Origin: Bacillota bacterium
GTDB taxonomy: Bacteria > Bacillota > Sulfobacillia > RBS10-35 > Bu92
DNA length: 39,802 nt
Assembly (NCBI GenBank): GCA_014896375.1
Contig: JADBKN010000062.1
Span: 1-39,802 of the forward strand
Direction of reading: 5' to 3'
Both the position numbers and the translations under genes were made by a program. Positions within the stretch are counted from its first letter, which is position 1, and each line of letters starts with the position of its first letter. This document shows positions 1-7,699 of the stretch, piece after piece. The notes under the pieces were generated by a model. It worked only from the letters and a program-made list of their open reading frames with translations, was not told where the DNA came from and made no database searches.

Positions 1-894
1 GCGCTGGCGCCGCGCGCCAAGGGACGGGGCACGGCGGCGGGACCGTCGCCCGCCGGCGCGGCCTCCACGGCTCCCGCCACTCCGGCGGCGCCCTCGTCCC
101 CACGGGCCGCTCCGTCCCCTGACCCGGCCGCCTCTACCCCCGCACCCGTCGCCGCGCCCGCCGCCCCTACCGCTGCATCCCCGCGCCCCGCGCCGCCCGC
201 GCTCCGCCCCATCGACCGCCGCGAATTCCTCGCGTGGGCGGGCGGCGGGCTCCTGCTCGCCGCCGGCGCGGCCGTCTTCGGCACGCCGCTCGTCCGGCTC
301 TGGCAGAGCCTGGGCCGCCCGGCGCCGCGCGAGGGCGCCGGCCCGGCCGGCGTCGAGGGCTGGCCGGGCTTCCAGCTCTACACCGTCGTCCCGGGCTACC
401 CGGACGTCCCGCCGCAATCGTGGCGCCTCGAGGTGAACGGGCTGGTGCAAGAGCCCTTCACCCTGAGCTTCGCCGAGTTCCTGAGCCTGCCGCAGACGGC
501 CGAGCGCGAGACCTTCCAATGCGTGACCGGCTGGGTGGTACCGAACGTAAAGTGGCAGGGCGTGCGCCTGGCGGAGGTCGTCGCGCGCGCGCGGCCCCTG
601 CCGGAAGCGCGTTTCCTGACCTTCTACTCCGCGGACGGCGTCTACACGGAGAGCCTCTCCCTGGAACAGGCCCAGGCGGACGACGTCCTCCTCGCCCACT
701 CGCTCAACGGCAGCCCTCTCCCCCGCGCCCAAGGCGCGCCCGTGCGCCTCGTGGTGCCGAGCATGTACGGCTACAAGTCCCTCAAGTGGCTGACGCGCAT
801 CGAGTTCACGGCCGAGCGCCACCTCGGCTACTGGGAAGTGCGCGGCTACGAGGCCGACGCCTACATCCGCGATTCGTCCTCCGACCGGAAGTGA
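1..894 (+). CDS. Sulfite-oxidase-like molybdopterin oxidoreductase, C-terminal part (5' end outside window)
   Basis: The reading frame is open from the first base and ends at a TGA at 892-894, giving at least 297 residues. An Ala/Pro-rich linker (about residues 1-70) is followed by an Arg-Arg-Glu-Phe-Leu motif and a hydrophobic stretch (about residues 72-98). This resembles an internal Tat-like signal or membrane anchor. The remainder matches the sulfite oxidase/YedY molybdopterin fold: a VNGLV opening strand, then ETFQCVTGW with the cysteine expected to bind molybdenum, and a conserved YGYKSLKW segment. In related proteins an N-terminal cytochrome b-type membrane domain precedes such a linker, so the missing 5' part may encode one (inference). 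The predicted site of action is the outer face of the membrane. The substrate is unknown. An ATG at 433 lies inside the domain and is not the true start. Confidence 0.8.
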   Translation, partial: ALAPRAKGRGTAAGPSPAGAASTAPATPAAPSSPRAAPSPDPAASTPAPVAAPAAPTAASPRPAPPALRPIDRREFLAWAGGGLLLAAGAAVFGTPLVRLWQSLGRPAPREGAGPAGVEGWPGFQLYTVVPGYPDVPPQSWRLEVNGLVQEPFTLSFAEFLSLPQTAERETFQCVTGWVVPNVKWQGVRLAEVVARARPLPEARFLTFYSADGVYTESLSLEQAQADDVLLAHSLNGSPLPRAQGAPVRLVVPSMYGYKSLKWLTRIEFTAERHLGYWEVRGYEADAYIRDSSSDRK

Positions 895-944
895 ACCGGC
901 CCGCGCGCGGCGAATGTGAGGCGGCGGACGTGGAGGTGGCGGAT

Positions 945-1691
945 GTGATCGACCTTTCCGGCAAGGTGGCGGTGGTCACCGGCGCGGGGCAGGGCATCGG
1001 CCGGGCGATCGCTTTGGAGATGGCGCGGCACGGCGCGGACGTGGCCGTCCTCGACCTCAACCTGGAGACGGCCGCGCGCACGGCGGAGGAGGTGCGCGCC
1101 TTCGGGCGGAAGGCGGTGGCGGTGCGGGCGGACGTGACGTCGGCGGAGGACGTCGAAGGCGCAGCCGAGACGGCCGTGCGCCAACTCGGCGGCCTGCACG
1201 TCTGGGTGAACAACGCCGGCATCACACGGGACGCGACCATCCTCAAGATGAGCGAGGAGGACTTCGACCTCGTCCTGCGCGTGCACATGCGCGGCACCTT
1301 TCTCGGCATGCGCGCCGCCGGGGCGCGCATGCGCGCGCAGGGCCAAGGCGGCGCGATCGTCAACATCTCGTCGATCAGCGGCAAGGTGGGTAACTTCGGC
1401 CAGGTCAATTACGCGGGCGCCAAAGCGGGCATCGTCGCCATGACGAAGACGGCCGCGCGGGAGTTCGCGCGCTTCGGCGTGCGAGTGAACGCCATCCAAC
1501 CAGGATGGATCGAGACGGCGATGACGGCCGCCGTGCCTGAGGACGTGCGCGCCCAGGCCGTGGCCGCCATCCCGCTGGGGAGGACGGGCCGGCCGGAGGA
1601 GGTGGCGCGCGTCGCCGTCTTTCTCGCCTCGGAGTACGCGAGCTACATGACGGGCGCGGTGGTGGAGGTGACGGGCGGCCGCAACATGTGA
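945..1691 (+). CDS. SDR-family oxidoreductase, 3-oxoacyl-ACP reductase-like (FabG-like)
   Basis: This encodes 248 residues of a classical short-chain dehydrogenase. The TGAGQGIG nucleotide-binding motif is at residues 12-19, NNAG at 89-92, and the catalytic Ser in NISSISG near 143 is followed by Tyr156 and Lys160 (YxxxK). The GTG at 945 was chosen because GGAGGT lies at 932-937, seven bases upstream. A longer open frame begins at 234, but its first ~235 codons merely shadow the preceding molybdoenzyme. Likely reaction: NAD(P)H-dependent reduction of a 3-oxoacyl thioester or a related carbonyl. The preceding gene stops only 51 bases upstream. A MaoC-like hydratase remnant lies just downstream on the other strand and would fit acyl-thioester chemistry, but the substrate cannot be assigned. 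Confidence 0.85.
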   Translation: MIDLSGKVAVVTGAGQGIGRAIALEMARHGADVAVLDLNLETAARTAEEVRAFGRKAVAVRADVTSAEDVEGAAETAVRQLGGLHVWVNNAGITRDATILKMSEEDFDLVLRVHMRGTFLGMRAAGARMRAQGQGGAIVNISSISGKVGNFGQVNYAGAKAGIVAMTKTAAREFARFGVRVNAIQPGWIETAMTAAVPEDVRAQAVAAIPLGRTGRPEEVARVAVFLASEYASYMTGAVVEVTGGRNM

Positions 1692-1758
1692 CGCGGCCGC
1701 CCGGCGGCGGCGAGGCGCGGGCGGCCCGTCACGGGGGCCGCGGCGCCAGGGACGGCCG

Positions 1759-1920
1759 TCACGTCGACGGCGGCGCCCCGGCCGGCGGTGCCTCGGGCGT
1801 TTCCGCCGCCGGGCGGCGCCTCACCATGATGTTCAGATACCCTTCCTGGACGAGCTCGTCGCGCTGGTTGAAGACCTCGACGCGGCGGACGAGGATGCCG
1901 CGGTCGGGCCGCGAACCGGC
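1759..1920 (-). pseudogene. MaoC-like (R)-hydratase/hot-dog protein, C-terminal fragment
   Basis: Read leftward, this stretch encodes SRPDRGILVRRVEVFNQ and then a DELVQEGYLNIMVRRRP-type strand. Together they match the C-terminal half of MaoC-type enoyl-thioester hydratases, which typically show a VNQ..E.V.EG pattern. A Pro/Ala-rich tail and a TGA at 1759-1761 follow. MaoC similarity stops near 1914. Upstream of that point on the minus strand, the open frame (to 2271) is only the antisense of the HMG-CoA reductase fragment. About 55 homologous residues remain of an expected ~140, and the N-terminal hot-dog helix is absent. The piece is therefore the tail of a gene whose head has been lost at an abrupt junction. 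No function is expected. Confidence 0.65.
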
Positions 1921-2256
1921 CAGGACCTCGGCATGGTCGGCACGAGCAGCATGGCGCACGGCGCCGTCGCGCCGGTGGAGGGGGGCCTGCACTTCTCCAT
2001 CCGCCTGCCGGGTCTGGAGGTGGGCACCGTGGGCGGCGGCACCGGCCTGCCCCACGCCCGGTCGTACCTGCGGCTCATGGGATGCGAGGGCGAGGGCTCC
2101 GTCTTCCGGTTCGCGCAGATCGTCGCCGCCGCCACTTTGGCGCTGGAAATCTCGGCCACGGCGAGCATGGCCGTCGAAGGCAGCGAAAACTTCTACCGCG
2201 CCCATTGGGAACGCGGCGGCCTGCGGGAGCGCGCGGAGGGGAGGAACCGCCGATGA
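1921..2256 (+). pseudogene. HMG-CoA reductase, C-terminal fragment
   Basis: From about 1921 the frame encodes GQDLGMVGTSS, then LPGLEVGTVGGGTGLP, then FAQIVAAATLALEISATAS and finally FYRAHWERGG. These match the last quarter of HMG-CoA reductase: the GQD segment, the near-invariant EVGTVGGGT loop and the C-terminal His-containing helix. An intact bacterial or archaeal enzyme has about 400 residues, and only about 110 remain. The catalytic Glu and Lys segments and the substrate-binding N-terminus are missing, so mevalonate formation is not expected from this piece. An ATG exists at 1933, with no clear Shine-Dalgarno. The stop codon overlaps the start of the diiron protein gene (ATGA at 2253-2256), which implies that the intact ancestor was co-translated with it. 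Confidence 0.8.
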
Positions 2257-3374
2257 TCCGTCTCTTTCCAAAGATCGAAGACGACCTGTTCATGGGGCTT
2301 TACCACAAGGCACGACTCAGCCAGTGGACCTCGGCCGACGTGGACTGGGAGGCGCCCCTGCGGCTGGACGACCGGCAGGCGAAGGCACTGGCGCGCATCC
2401 TCACGCCGGTGTACCTGGGAGAGCAGGCTGCGATGCTGGGCGCCGCGCACGTCGTGCCGCAGCTCGCGAACGCTCACGAGACTTCGGCCCAACTCTACGT
2501 CTCCACCTTTCTCATGGACGAGGCGCGCCACTTTGAGACGCTGACACGCCTCTACCGTACGCTGGGCCACGACCCCATCCGCCTGCGGGAGATGCCGGAA
2601 TCGTTGCGCTACCACCACCGGCTGGTATCGGGTGACCGCTTCGACTGGGTCTGGGGGATCCTCATCAGCGACATCTTCTCCAGCCTCTTCTACCAGACGT
2701 TCGCGCGCGCGCAGCCGGACGCGCTCTTCGGGCGCATCTCGACGAACATCCTCGCGGACGAGTCGCGCCACAAGGCCTTCGCGCACTATTACCTGCGCTG
2801 GTCGGTGCCGCGCCTTCCGGAGGAGCGGCGGGAGGGCCTGCGCCAGATGAAGGAGGAGCTCCTCCAGACGATGAAGGCCATGTACCGATACCTGAAAGAA
2901 GACAGCCGCGCGCTGGGCATCGACGGCGAGGAGTTCTTCGCACGGCTCACCTCCCACATCGAGACGCACGCGCGCCGCATCGGGCTGGAGGGCGATGGTG
3001 ACGGCCGGGACGAGGACGGCATCGACGCCGCTGCCGCGTCCGGCGGGCGGACGGCGCCCGGCGGCAAGCCCATGCTGCCCGGCGGCTGGACGCAGTTCTT
3101 CCGCATGCTCTTGGGCCTGGATCCGGTGCCTGGGCTACTCGGCCCGGACGGGCGGCCGCTCCCGCCCCGCACGGACGCCGCGACGGCGCCTGAGAGCGCG
3201 CCGCCTGGGGGTGCAGCGCCCGCAGGGGTGGATGACCCGGCGCTCGGAGGACGGCGGCGCGGCTGGGCGCACGGGCTGCGGGAGGCTGTGCATGCGGCCG
3301 CACACGCGTGCACGAGTTGCGCCGTGGCGCTCCTCTGCCGCAGCCGCCTGGTGCGTGCGACAAACGGCGGCTAG
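2253..3374 (+). CDS. Ferritin-like diiron protein (R2-like)
   Basis: This encodes 373 residues. The first ~260 form a helical ferritin-like domain with two diiron-type motifs: Glu57 in LGEQAAML with Glu90/His93 in MDEARH, and Asp140 or a neighbour with Glu170/His173 in ADESRH. The arrangement resembles ribonucleotide reductase R2, R2-like ligand-binding oxidases and related diiron oxygenases. About 110 residues of low-complexity Gly/Pro/Ala linker and a tail with a CTSC motif follow; such a tail is unusual for R2. GGAGGGGAGG lies upstream of the ATG at 2253, which overlaps the stop of the HMG-CoA reductase remnant. No RNR large subunit is nearby, so an oxidase or desaturase-like role is more likely than nucleotide reduction (inference). 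The substrate is unknown. Confidence 0.75.
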   Translation: MIRLFPKIEDDLFMGLYHKARLSQWTSADVDWEAPLRLDDRQAKALARILTPVYLGEQAAMLGAAHVVPQLANAHETSAQLYVSTFLMDEARHFETLTRLYRTLGHDPIRLREMPESLRYHHRLVSGDRFDWVWGILISDIFSSLFYQTFARAQPDALFGRISTNILADESRHKAFAHYYLRWSVPRLPEERREGLRQMKEELLQTMKAMYRYLKEDSRALGIDGEEFFARLTSHIETHARRIGLEGDGDGRDEDGIDAAAASGGRTAPGGKPMLPGGWTQFFRMLLGLDPVPGLLGPDGRPLPPRTDAATAPESAPPGGAAPAGVDDPALGGRRRGWAHGLREAVHAAAHACTSCAVALLCRSRLVRATNGG

Positions 3375-3410
3375 AATGCCTAGGGGTGACTGGCCTTGCA
3401 AGAGGCGCGC

Positions 3411-3662
3411 ATGGGTGACGAGATCCAGCCCGGCCTCGTCTACGACGGCGTGGCCTACCGCTACGACGCGAACGTCGTCTTTCTCGGCTTCATCGACCGC
3501 ACGGCGAACGCCGACGGGCGCAAGTTCACCGTCTGGTGCAGCGTGCCGCACCGCTTCGCCGTACGCCTCGATGACGGGCGCGTCGTGGAGATGACCGTCG
3601 CGTCGCTCACCGAGGACGGCCGCATCACGTACCGGCTGGGCTCGGTGCGCTCGCCGGCCTGA
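3411..3662 (+). CDS. Small hypothetical protein (83 aa)
   Basis: This encodes an 83-residue soluble, mostly beta-predicted protein that I do not recognise. It contains a V.YRYDANVVFLGFIDRT segment and a DGRVVEMTVASLTEDGRITYRLG segment resembling a small beta-barrel. The ATG at 3411 is preceded by AAGAGG at the expected distance. A TTG at 3396 is possible but less likely. A TAGAAT hexamer at 3372-3377, overlapping the previous stop codon, could be a -10 element, but no convincing -35 is present. miaB starts 74 bases downstream on the same strand. No cysteine pair, signal peptide or membrane segment is visible. Confidence 0.6.
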   Translation: MGDEIQPGLVYDGVAYRYDANVVFLGFIDRTANADGRKFTVWCSVPHRFAVRLDDGRVVEMTVASLTEDGRITYRLGSVRSPA

Positions 3663-3735
3663 GACCGTGGTATCATCCGATCGGCGCGGTTTGTCGCGCC
3701 ATTCCCATACGTGACCCACAGGGAGGTGACCGGCC

Positions 3736-5124
3736 GTGACGCGCCTCGCTCCGGGAGCGAAGTACTTCATCTACACCTACGGTTGCCAGATGAACGAGCG
3801 CGATACGGAAATCATGGCCGGTTTCCTTGAGGAGATGGGCTACGAGGCGGCTGAGCGCCCGGAGGCGGCGGACCTCGTGCTCTTCAACACCTGCGCCATC
3901 CGGGAGACGGCCGAGCAGCACGTGTTCGGGGAGATCGGGCGCCTCAAGGCCGTCAAGGCAGAGCGGCCGGAGATGGTCATCGGCCTTTGCGGCTGCATGG
4001 CGCAAGAACCGGAGACGGTGGAGTGGATCCGCCGCCACGCGCCGCACGTCAACCTCGTCTTCGGCACGCACAACATCCATGAGTTGCCGGACATCCTCGC
4101 GCGCGCGGCCGACACCGACCAGCTCGTCGTGGACGTGTGGAAGAGCGCCGGCGAGGAGGTCGTGGAGAACCTGCCCTCGCGCCGCCTGGACGGCGTGAAG
4201 GCGTGGGTCAACATCATCTACGGGTGCGACAAGTACTGCACGTACTGCATCGTGCCCTACACGCGCGGCCGGGAGCGGAGCCGCCGCCCGGAGGACATCC
4301 TGCGCGAGATCCGCGCTCTGGCCCTGCAGGGATACAAGGAGGTCACGCTCCTCGGCCAGAACGTCAACGCATACGGGCGCGACCTCGGCACCGGTTACGA
4401 CCTCGCCGACCTGCTCGCGGACGTCCAGAAGATCGACGGCATCCGCTGGGTGCGCTACCTCACCTCGCACCCCTGGCAGTTCACGCAGAAGCTGATCGAC
4501 GCCGTCGCCGCGAACGACAAGGTCTGCGAGCACTTCCACCTGCCGGTGCAGTCGGGCAACAACCGCATCCTGCGCAAGATGAACCGGCACTACACGCGGG
4601 AGGACTACCTGGACCTCGTCCGGCGCATCCGGGAGGCCGTGCCGGAGGCCAGCATCACGACGGACATCATCGTCGGCTTCCCGGGCGAGACGGAGGAGGA
4701 GTTCCAGGACACGCTGCGGCTCGTGGAGGAAGTCGGCTTCGACAACGCCTTCACCTTCATCTACTCGCCGCGGCCGGGCACGCCCGCGGCCGTCTGGAAC
4801 CGGCGCGACCCGACCTCCATGGAGGAGAAGAAGGAGCGCCTCCTGCGCCTCAACGAGCTGCAGTACGCGCTGCAGCGCAAGCGCAACGAGCGCCTCGTCG
4901 GCCGGCGCATGGAGGTGCTTGTCGAGGGACCGAGCAAGAAGAACCCGGCCCGGCTCTCGGCGCGCACGCGGACGAACCGCATCGTGCTTCTCCCGCATGA
5001 GGAGGGCCTGGCGGGACGCTTCTGCGAGGTCGAGATCACGCGCGCGCACACCTGGTACCTGGAGGGGCGCCGCGTGGGAGAGCCGCTGCCGGAGCGGCGC
5101 GTGCCCCTGGCCGTCCACAGCTGA
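3736..5124 (+). CDS. miaB: tRNA-2-methylthio-N6-dimethylallyladenosine-37 synthase MiaB
   Basis: This encodes 462 residues, full length for MiaB. The N-terminal UPF0004 domain carries the auxiliary-cluster cysteines Cys17 (YGCQMN), Cys53 (FNTCAIRE) and Cys87 (LCGCMA). The radical SAM cluster is Cys164, Cys168 and Cys171 in YGCDKYCTYCIVPY. The C-terminal part is a TRAM domain. FNTCAIRE and GRERSR distinguish it from RimO and MtaB. It adds a methylthio group to isopentenyl-A37 of tRNAs. The GTG start at 3736 follows GGGAGGTG. A TATCAT hexamer near 3671 may be a -10 box. The mutS start follows after 42 bases; miaB-mutS adjacency is common in Bacillota. Confidence 0.95.
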   Translation: MTRLAPGAKYFIYTYGCQMNERDTEIMAGFLEEMGYEAAERPEAADLVLFNTCAIRETAEQHVFGEIGRLKAVKAERPEMVIGLCGCMAQEPETVEWIRRHAPHVNLVFGTHNIHELPDILARAADTDQLVVDVWKSAGEEVVENLPSRRLDGVKAWVNIIYGCDKYCTYCIVPYTRGRERSRRPEDILREIRALALQGYKEVTLLGQNVNAYGRDLGTGYDLADLLADVQKIDGIRWVRYLTSHPWQFTQKLIDAVAANDKVCEHFHLPVQSGNNRILRKMNRHYTREDYLDLVRRIREAVPEASITTDIIVGFPGETEEEFQDTLRLVEEVGFDNAFTFIYSPRPGTPAAVWNRRDPTSMEEKKERLLRLNELQYALQRKRNERLVGRRMEVLVEGPSKKNPARLSARTRTNRIVLLPHEEGLAGRFCEVEITRAHTWYLEGRRVGEPLPERRVPLAVHS

Positions 5125-5166
5125 AGGCCGCCGCGGCCGAACCACCAGGGGAGGGGCGCGACCGAC

Positions 5167-5715
5167 TTGTCGACCGAACCCCGCACGCCGATGATGCGGC
5201 AGTGGCACGAGATCAAGCGGGCGTTCCCGGACGCCCTGCTTTTTTTCCGCCTCGGCGATTTCTATGAGATGTTCTACGAGGACGCCGAGGTGGGGGCGCG
5301 GGTGCTCGACATCACGCTCACCGGTCGCGACGCCGGCGCGGAAGGCCGCGTGCCGATGTGCGGCGTGCCCTACCACAGCGTGGAGCAGTACCTGGCGCGG
5401 CTCCTCGACCACGGCTACAAGGTGGCCATCTGCGAACAGGTCGAGGACCCGAAGACGGCGCGCGGGCTTGTGGAGCGCCGCGTGGTGCGCGTCGTCACGC
5501 CGGGCAGCCGCATCGAGGAGAGCCTCGTCGACGCGCGCGCGAACGTCTACCTCGCCGCGGCGGCGCGCGTGCGGGGCCGCGGGCGCGACGTGTGGGGCGT
5601 GGCCCTGGCGGACGTGTCGACGGGCGAGCTCCTCTGCGCGCCGGCCGGCGACCCGCCATGGGAGATGTTGGCCGGCTGGGACGTGGCGGAGCTCGTCGTG
5701 CCCGAGAGCCTCGCC
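5167..5715 (+). pseudogene. mutS: DNA mismatch repair protein MutS, N-terminal fragment
   Basis: About 183 MutS residues are present. The mismatch-recognition domain is clear ([19 protein letters not shown], then [13 protein letters not shown] with the DNA-wedge Phe-x-Glu motif; [21 protein letters not shown]), and the connector domain has begun ([15 protein letters not shown]). MutS similarity ends near 5715 in LVVPESLA, where the sequence becomes a YlxY-type deacetylase in the +1 frame. The remaining ~670 residues are missing: lever, clamp, ATPase and dimerisation regions. The MutS frame runs on as a meaningless tail to 6069. The TTG at 5167 was chosen because GGGGAGGGG lies upstream and it gives the usual family N-terminus. 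Mismatch repair cannot come from this product. Whether another mutS exists is not visible here. Confidence 0.85.
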
Positions 5716-6505
5716 CGTCGACCCGGTCACGCAGGGGCTGGTTCCCGGCTTGAACGGCCTGGAGCTCGACGTGCAAGCCACGCTGGAGCGCGTCCTCCGG
5801 GCGGCGCCCCACACGTCCGTGCCGCTCGTCCTCAGGGAGGTGCCGCCGTCCAAGACGCTGGCCGACCTGCCCCTCGCGCCGATCTACCAGGGCAACCCGG
5901 AGAAGCGCGCGGTGGCCGTGGAGATCAATGTGGCCTGGGGCGACGAGTGGATCCCCGCACTCTTGGATGTGTTGGACCGCCACCGCGCCAAGGCCACATG
6001 GTTTCTCATGGGCGACTGGGCGGAGGCCCATCCGCAGCTCGCGCGGCAGATCGCGCAGCGCGGCCATGAGATCGCCAGCCACGGCTATTCAGCCGTCGAC
6101 TGGGACCGGCTCGACCGCAAGGCGATCCTCGACCAGATCAGCCGCGCCGACCAGGCGATCGAGCGGGCGACCGGCGTGCGTCCCTTCTGGTTCAGCACGC
6201 ACAAGGGAGTCGTCAACGAAGAAATCCTCAAGGCGGCGCGGGAGTTGGGACACGAGACCGTGATGTGGACGGCCGATACGGTGGACTGGATGAATCCGAC
6301 GGTGGAATGGATGGTCGGCCGCGTGATGAAGAAGGCCGGCCCGGGGGCGCTGATTCTCATGCACCCGACGGAGCGGACGCCGGAGGCGCTCGATCGCATC
6401 CTGAGCGCGCTTGAGGCACGCGGATTGAAGGTTGTGACCGTCGGTGAGCTCCTGTCCACGCGCCGCCTGGACACAGCGAACGAACCGGATGAAGTTTCCC
6501 GCTGA
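5716..6505 (+). pseudogene. YlxY-type sporulation polysaccharide deacetylase, N-terminally truncated
   Basis: The frame encodes [19 protein letters not shown], then [79 protein letters not shown] and LILMHPTERTPEAL. This follows the YlxY/PdaA-like NodB-fold pattern almost from its N-terminal domain to the end. The signal peptide and roughly the first 80 residues are missing. There is no start codon with a ribosome site, because the sequence is joined out of frame to mutS. The family's usual first catalytic Asp is replaced here: EINVAWGDE retains only the second acidic residue. HPT near the end is retained. In Bacillus the intact protein is a secreted deacetylase-like protein. This copy should not be exported. 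Confidence 0.8.
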
Positions 6506-6513
6506 CCCCCGAC

Positions 6514-6571
6514 TGCCCGGACCGGCGCCGCCGCGCGCCGGATTGCCCGCCCGGCGCCGCCGCACGCCGGA
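6514..6571. repeat. Imperfect tandem repeat of about 29 bp, two copies
   Basis: Two consecutive units at 6514-6542 and 6544-6571 share a TGCCCG start, a CCGGCGCCGCCGC core and a GCCGGA end. They differ by one indel and two substitutions. The repeat fills the gap between the converging deacetylase remnant and the radical SAM gene. No T-run follows, so a canonical terminator is not indicated. It may be a duplicated intergenic unit. Confidence 0.6.
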
Positions 6572-6580
6572 AGCCTGAAT

Positions 6581-7492
6581 CTATAACGGGAGACTCAGCT
6601 GGAGCGCTGCCCTCCCCGCGCCCTGTGCAGCCGCCGCGGCCGGACGCCCCGCCTCCGCGGAACTCTCGGGAATACCGTATTTCTCCCGAAGGCGCCGGAC
6701 GCGCGTCTCCACCGCGCGCACATATGCGGGCGGGCTCGTGTCCCCCTTATAAAACTCACGGTAGAAGGGCGCCAGTTTCGGACGCTCCGCCGCCACGCGT
6801 TCCAGGAACCACTCCCGCGCCCCGTGGGGCAGCCGCAGCACGCTCGGCGCGAGAAACGCGGCCCCGGCGGCCGCCGCGGCGCGCACGGTGGCCTCGAGCT
6901 GAGCCGGGGCGTCATTGATGCGCGGCACGATGGGCGCCATGAGCACGCCTGCGCGGATTCCCTCACGCCGAAGGTGCTCCAGCGCGCGCAACCGGTACTT
7001 GGGCGGCGGCGTGCCGGGCTCAAGGAAGCGCCAGGCATCCGTGTCCACCGTGCCCACGCTCAAATAGACGGTGACGCCCGGTCCCTCCGCCAGCTGCTTC
7101 AAGAGGTCGAGGTCCCTCAGCACCAAGGGGGATTTGGTCGTGATCGTCACCGCATTGCCGTATTCCATCATCGTCTCTAAGATTTGCCGCGTGAGGCGCA
7201 GCCGGCCCTCCGCGGGCTGGTAGACGTCCGTGGCCGTCCCGAGGGCGACCGGCTCGCCCCGCCACGAGCGCGACCGCAGCTGCGCGCGCAGGGCCTCCAC
7301 CACATTGCGCTTGTAGAAGACCCGATGGTTGAAGTCCGTGCCCGCATTCAGGCCCAGGTACTCATGCGTGACGCGCGCGTAACAGTAAATGCAGCTGTGC
7401 GTGCAACCACGGTAAGGGTTGAGCGACCAGCGGAACGGCATGCGCTCCACCCGGTTGACGGCCGTCTTCACATCCAGCGGCAGAAGCTCCAT
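6581..7492 (-). CDS. Radical SAM protein of the SplB-like/Rv2578c family
   Basis: This encodes 303 residues. The radical SAM signature is CTHSCIYCYA (CxxxCxxC) near residues 31-38, within NPYRGCTHSC, which is typical of the spore-photoproduct-lyase-like Rv2578c family. Later conserved elements are ALGTATDVYQPAE, ITTKSPLVLRD and a C-terminal LREKYGI segment followed by a low-complexity Ala tail. The ATG at 7492 has GGAGG six bases upstream. The substrate is unknown. Members of this family are not proven spore-photoproduct lyases, so a DNA repair role should not be assumed. It stands alone, convergent with the deacetylase remnant and in tandem with the TauE stub upstream. Confidence 0.85.
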   Translation of the reverse strand: MELLPLDVKTAVNRVERMPFRWSLNPYRGCTHSCIYCYARVTHEYLGLNAGTDFNHRVFYKRNVVEALRAQLRSRSWRGEPVALGTATDVYQPAEGRLRLTRQILETMMEYGNAVTITTKSPLVLRDLDLLKQLAEGPGVTVYLSVGTVDTDAWRFLEPGTPPPKYRLRALEHLRREGIRAGVLMAPIVPRINDAPAQLEATVRAAAAAGAAFLAPSVLRLPHGAREWFLERVAAERPKLAPFYREFYKGDTSPPAYVRAVETRVRRLREKYGIPESSAEAGRPAAAAAQGAGRAALQLSLPL

Positions 7493-7507
7493 GGCCGGCC
7501 TCCGCCT

Positions 7508-7642
7508 TCACCCTAGCATACCGAACGCATGTTCGCAATCGCCCCCCGCGTCGTCGATGGCGCCGCCCAACCCGAGAAGGCCGGACAGAAAGCCGCCCGT
7601 GAGTCCGATGGCGGCCAGCAGCACGACGAGCGTCGCGCTCAC
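7508..7642 (-). pseudogene. TauE/SafE-type sulfite/anion exporter, N-terminal stub
   Basis: A 44-codon frame encodes SATLVVLLAAIGLTGGFLSG and then LLGLGGAI. This matches the first membrane segment and the GLLG.GGG signature that opens TauE/SafE anion permeases. After GGAI, where the family continues into a hydrophobic IVP segment, the sequence turns into an unrelated acidic tail and stops at 7508. The whole remaining permease (about 210 residues) is missing. AAGGAG at 7642-7647 fits a start somewhere in 7624-7642, but the exact start codon is unclear. It lies head-to-head with the rhodanese gene; TauE and rhodanese genes often share a sulfur-responsive operator. Confidence 0.6.
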
Positions 7643-7645
7643 TCC

Positions 7646-7673
7646 TTGCGAGTCATACCCATAGGGGTATTAT
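7646..7673 (+). promoter_or_regulatory. Promoter overlapped by a CsoR/CstR-like operator
   Basis: A perfect inverted repeat ATACCC-ATAG-GGGTAT occupies 7655-7670. It is the type of GC-tract palindrome bound by CsoR-family repressors, whose persulfide-sensing branch (CstR) controls rhodanese and TauE genes. A promoter TTGCGA (7646-7651), 16 bases, TATTAT (7668-7673) overlaps it exactly, so a bound repressor would block polymerase. The rhodanese ATG-equivalent lies 27 bases downstream. The repressor gene itself is not in the window. Confidence 0.6.
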
Positions 7674-7699
7674 AGTGCTCGTCAAGGAGGCTGCTCATC

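Noticed and set aside
234-1691. A single 485-residue frame covering both the molybdoenzyme region and the SDR
   Set aside because: Its first half is an out-of-frame Arg/Pro-rich shadow of the molybdoenzyme. The SDR has its own GTG at 945 with GGAGGT upstream.
3673-5853. 726-residue minus-strand open frame opposite miaB and mutS
   Set aside because: Long antisense frames are expected at this GC content. It has no family resemblance, and miaB on the plus strand is unambiguous.
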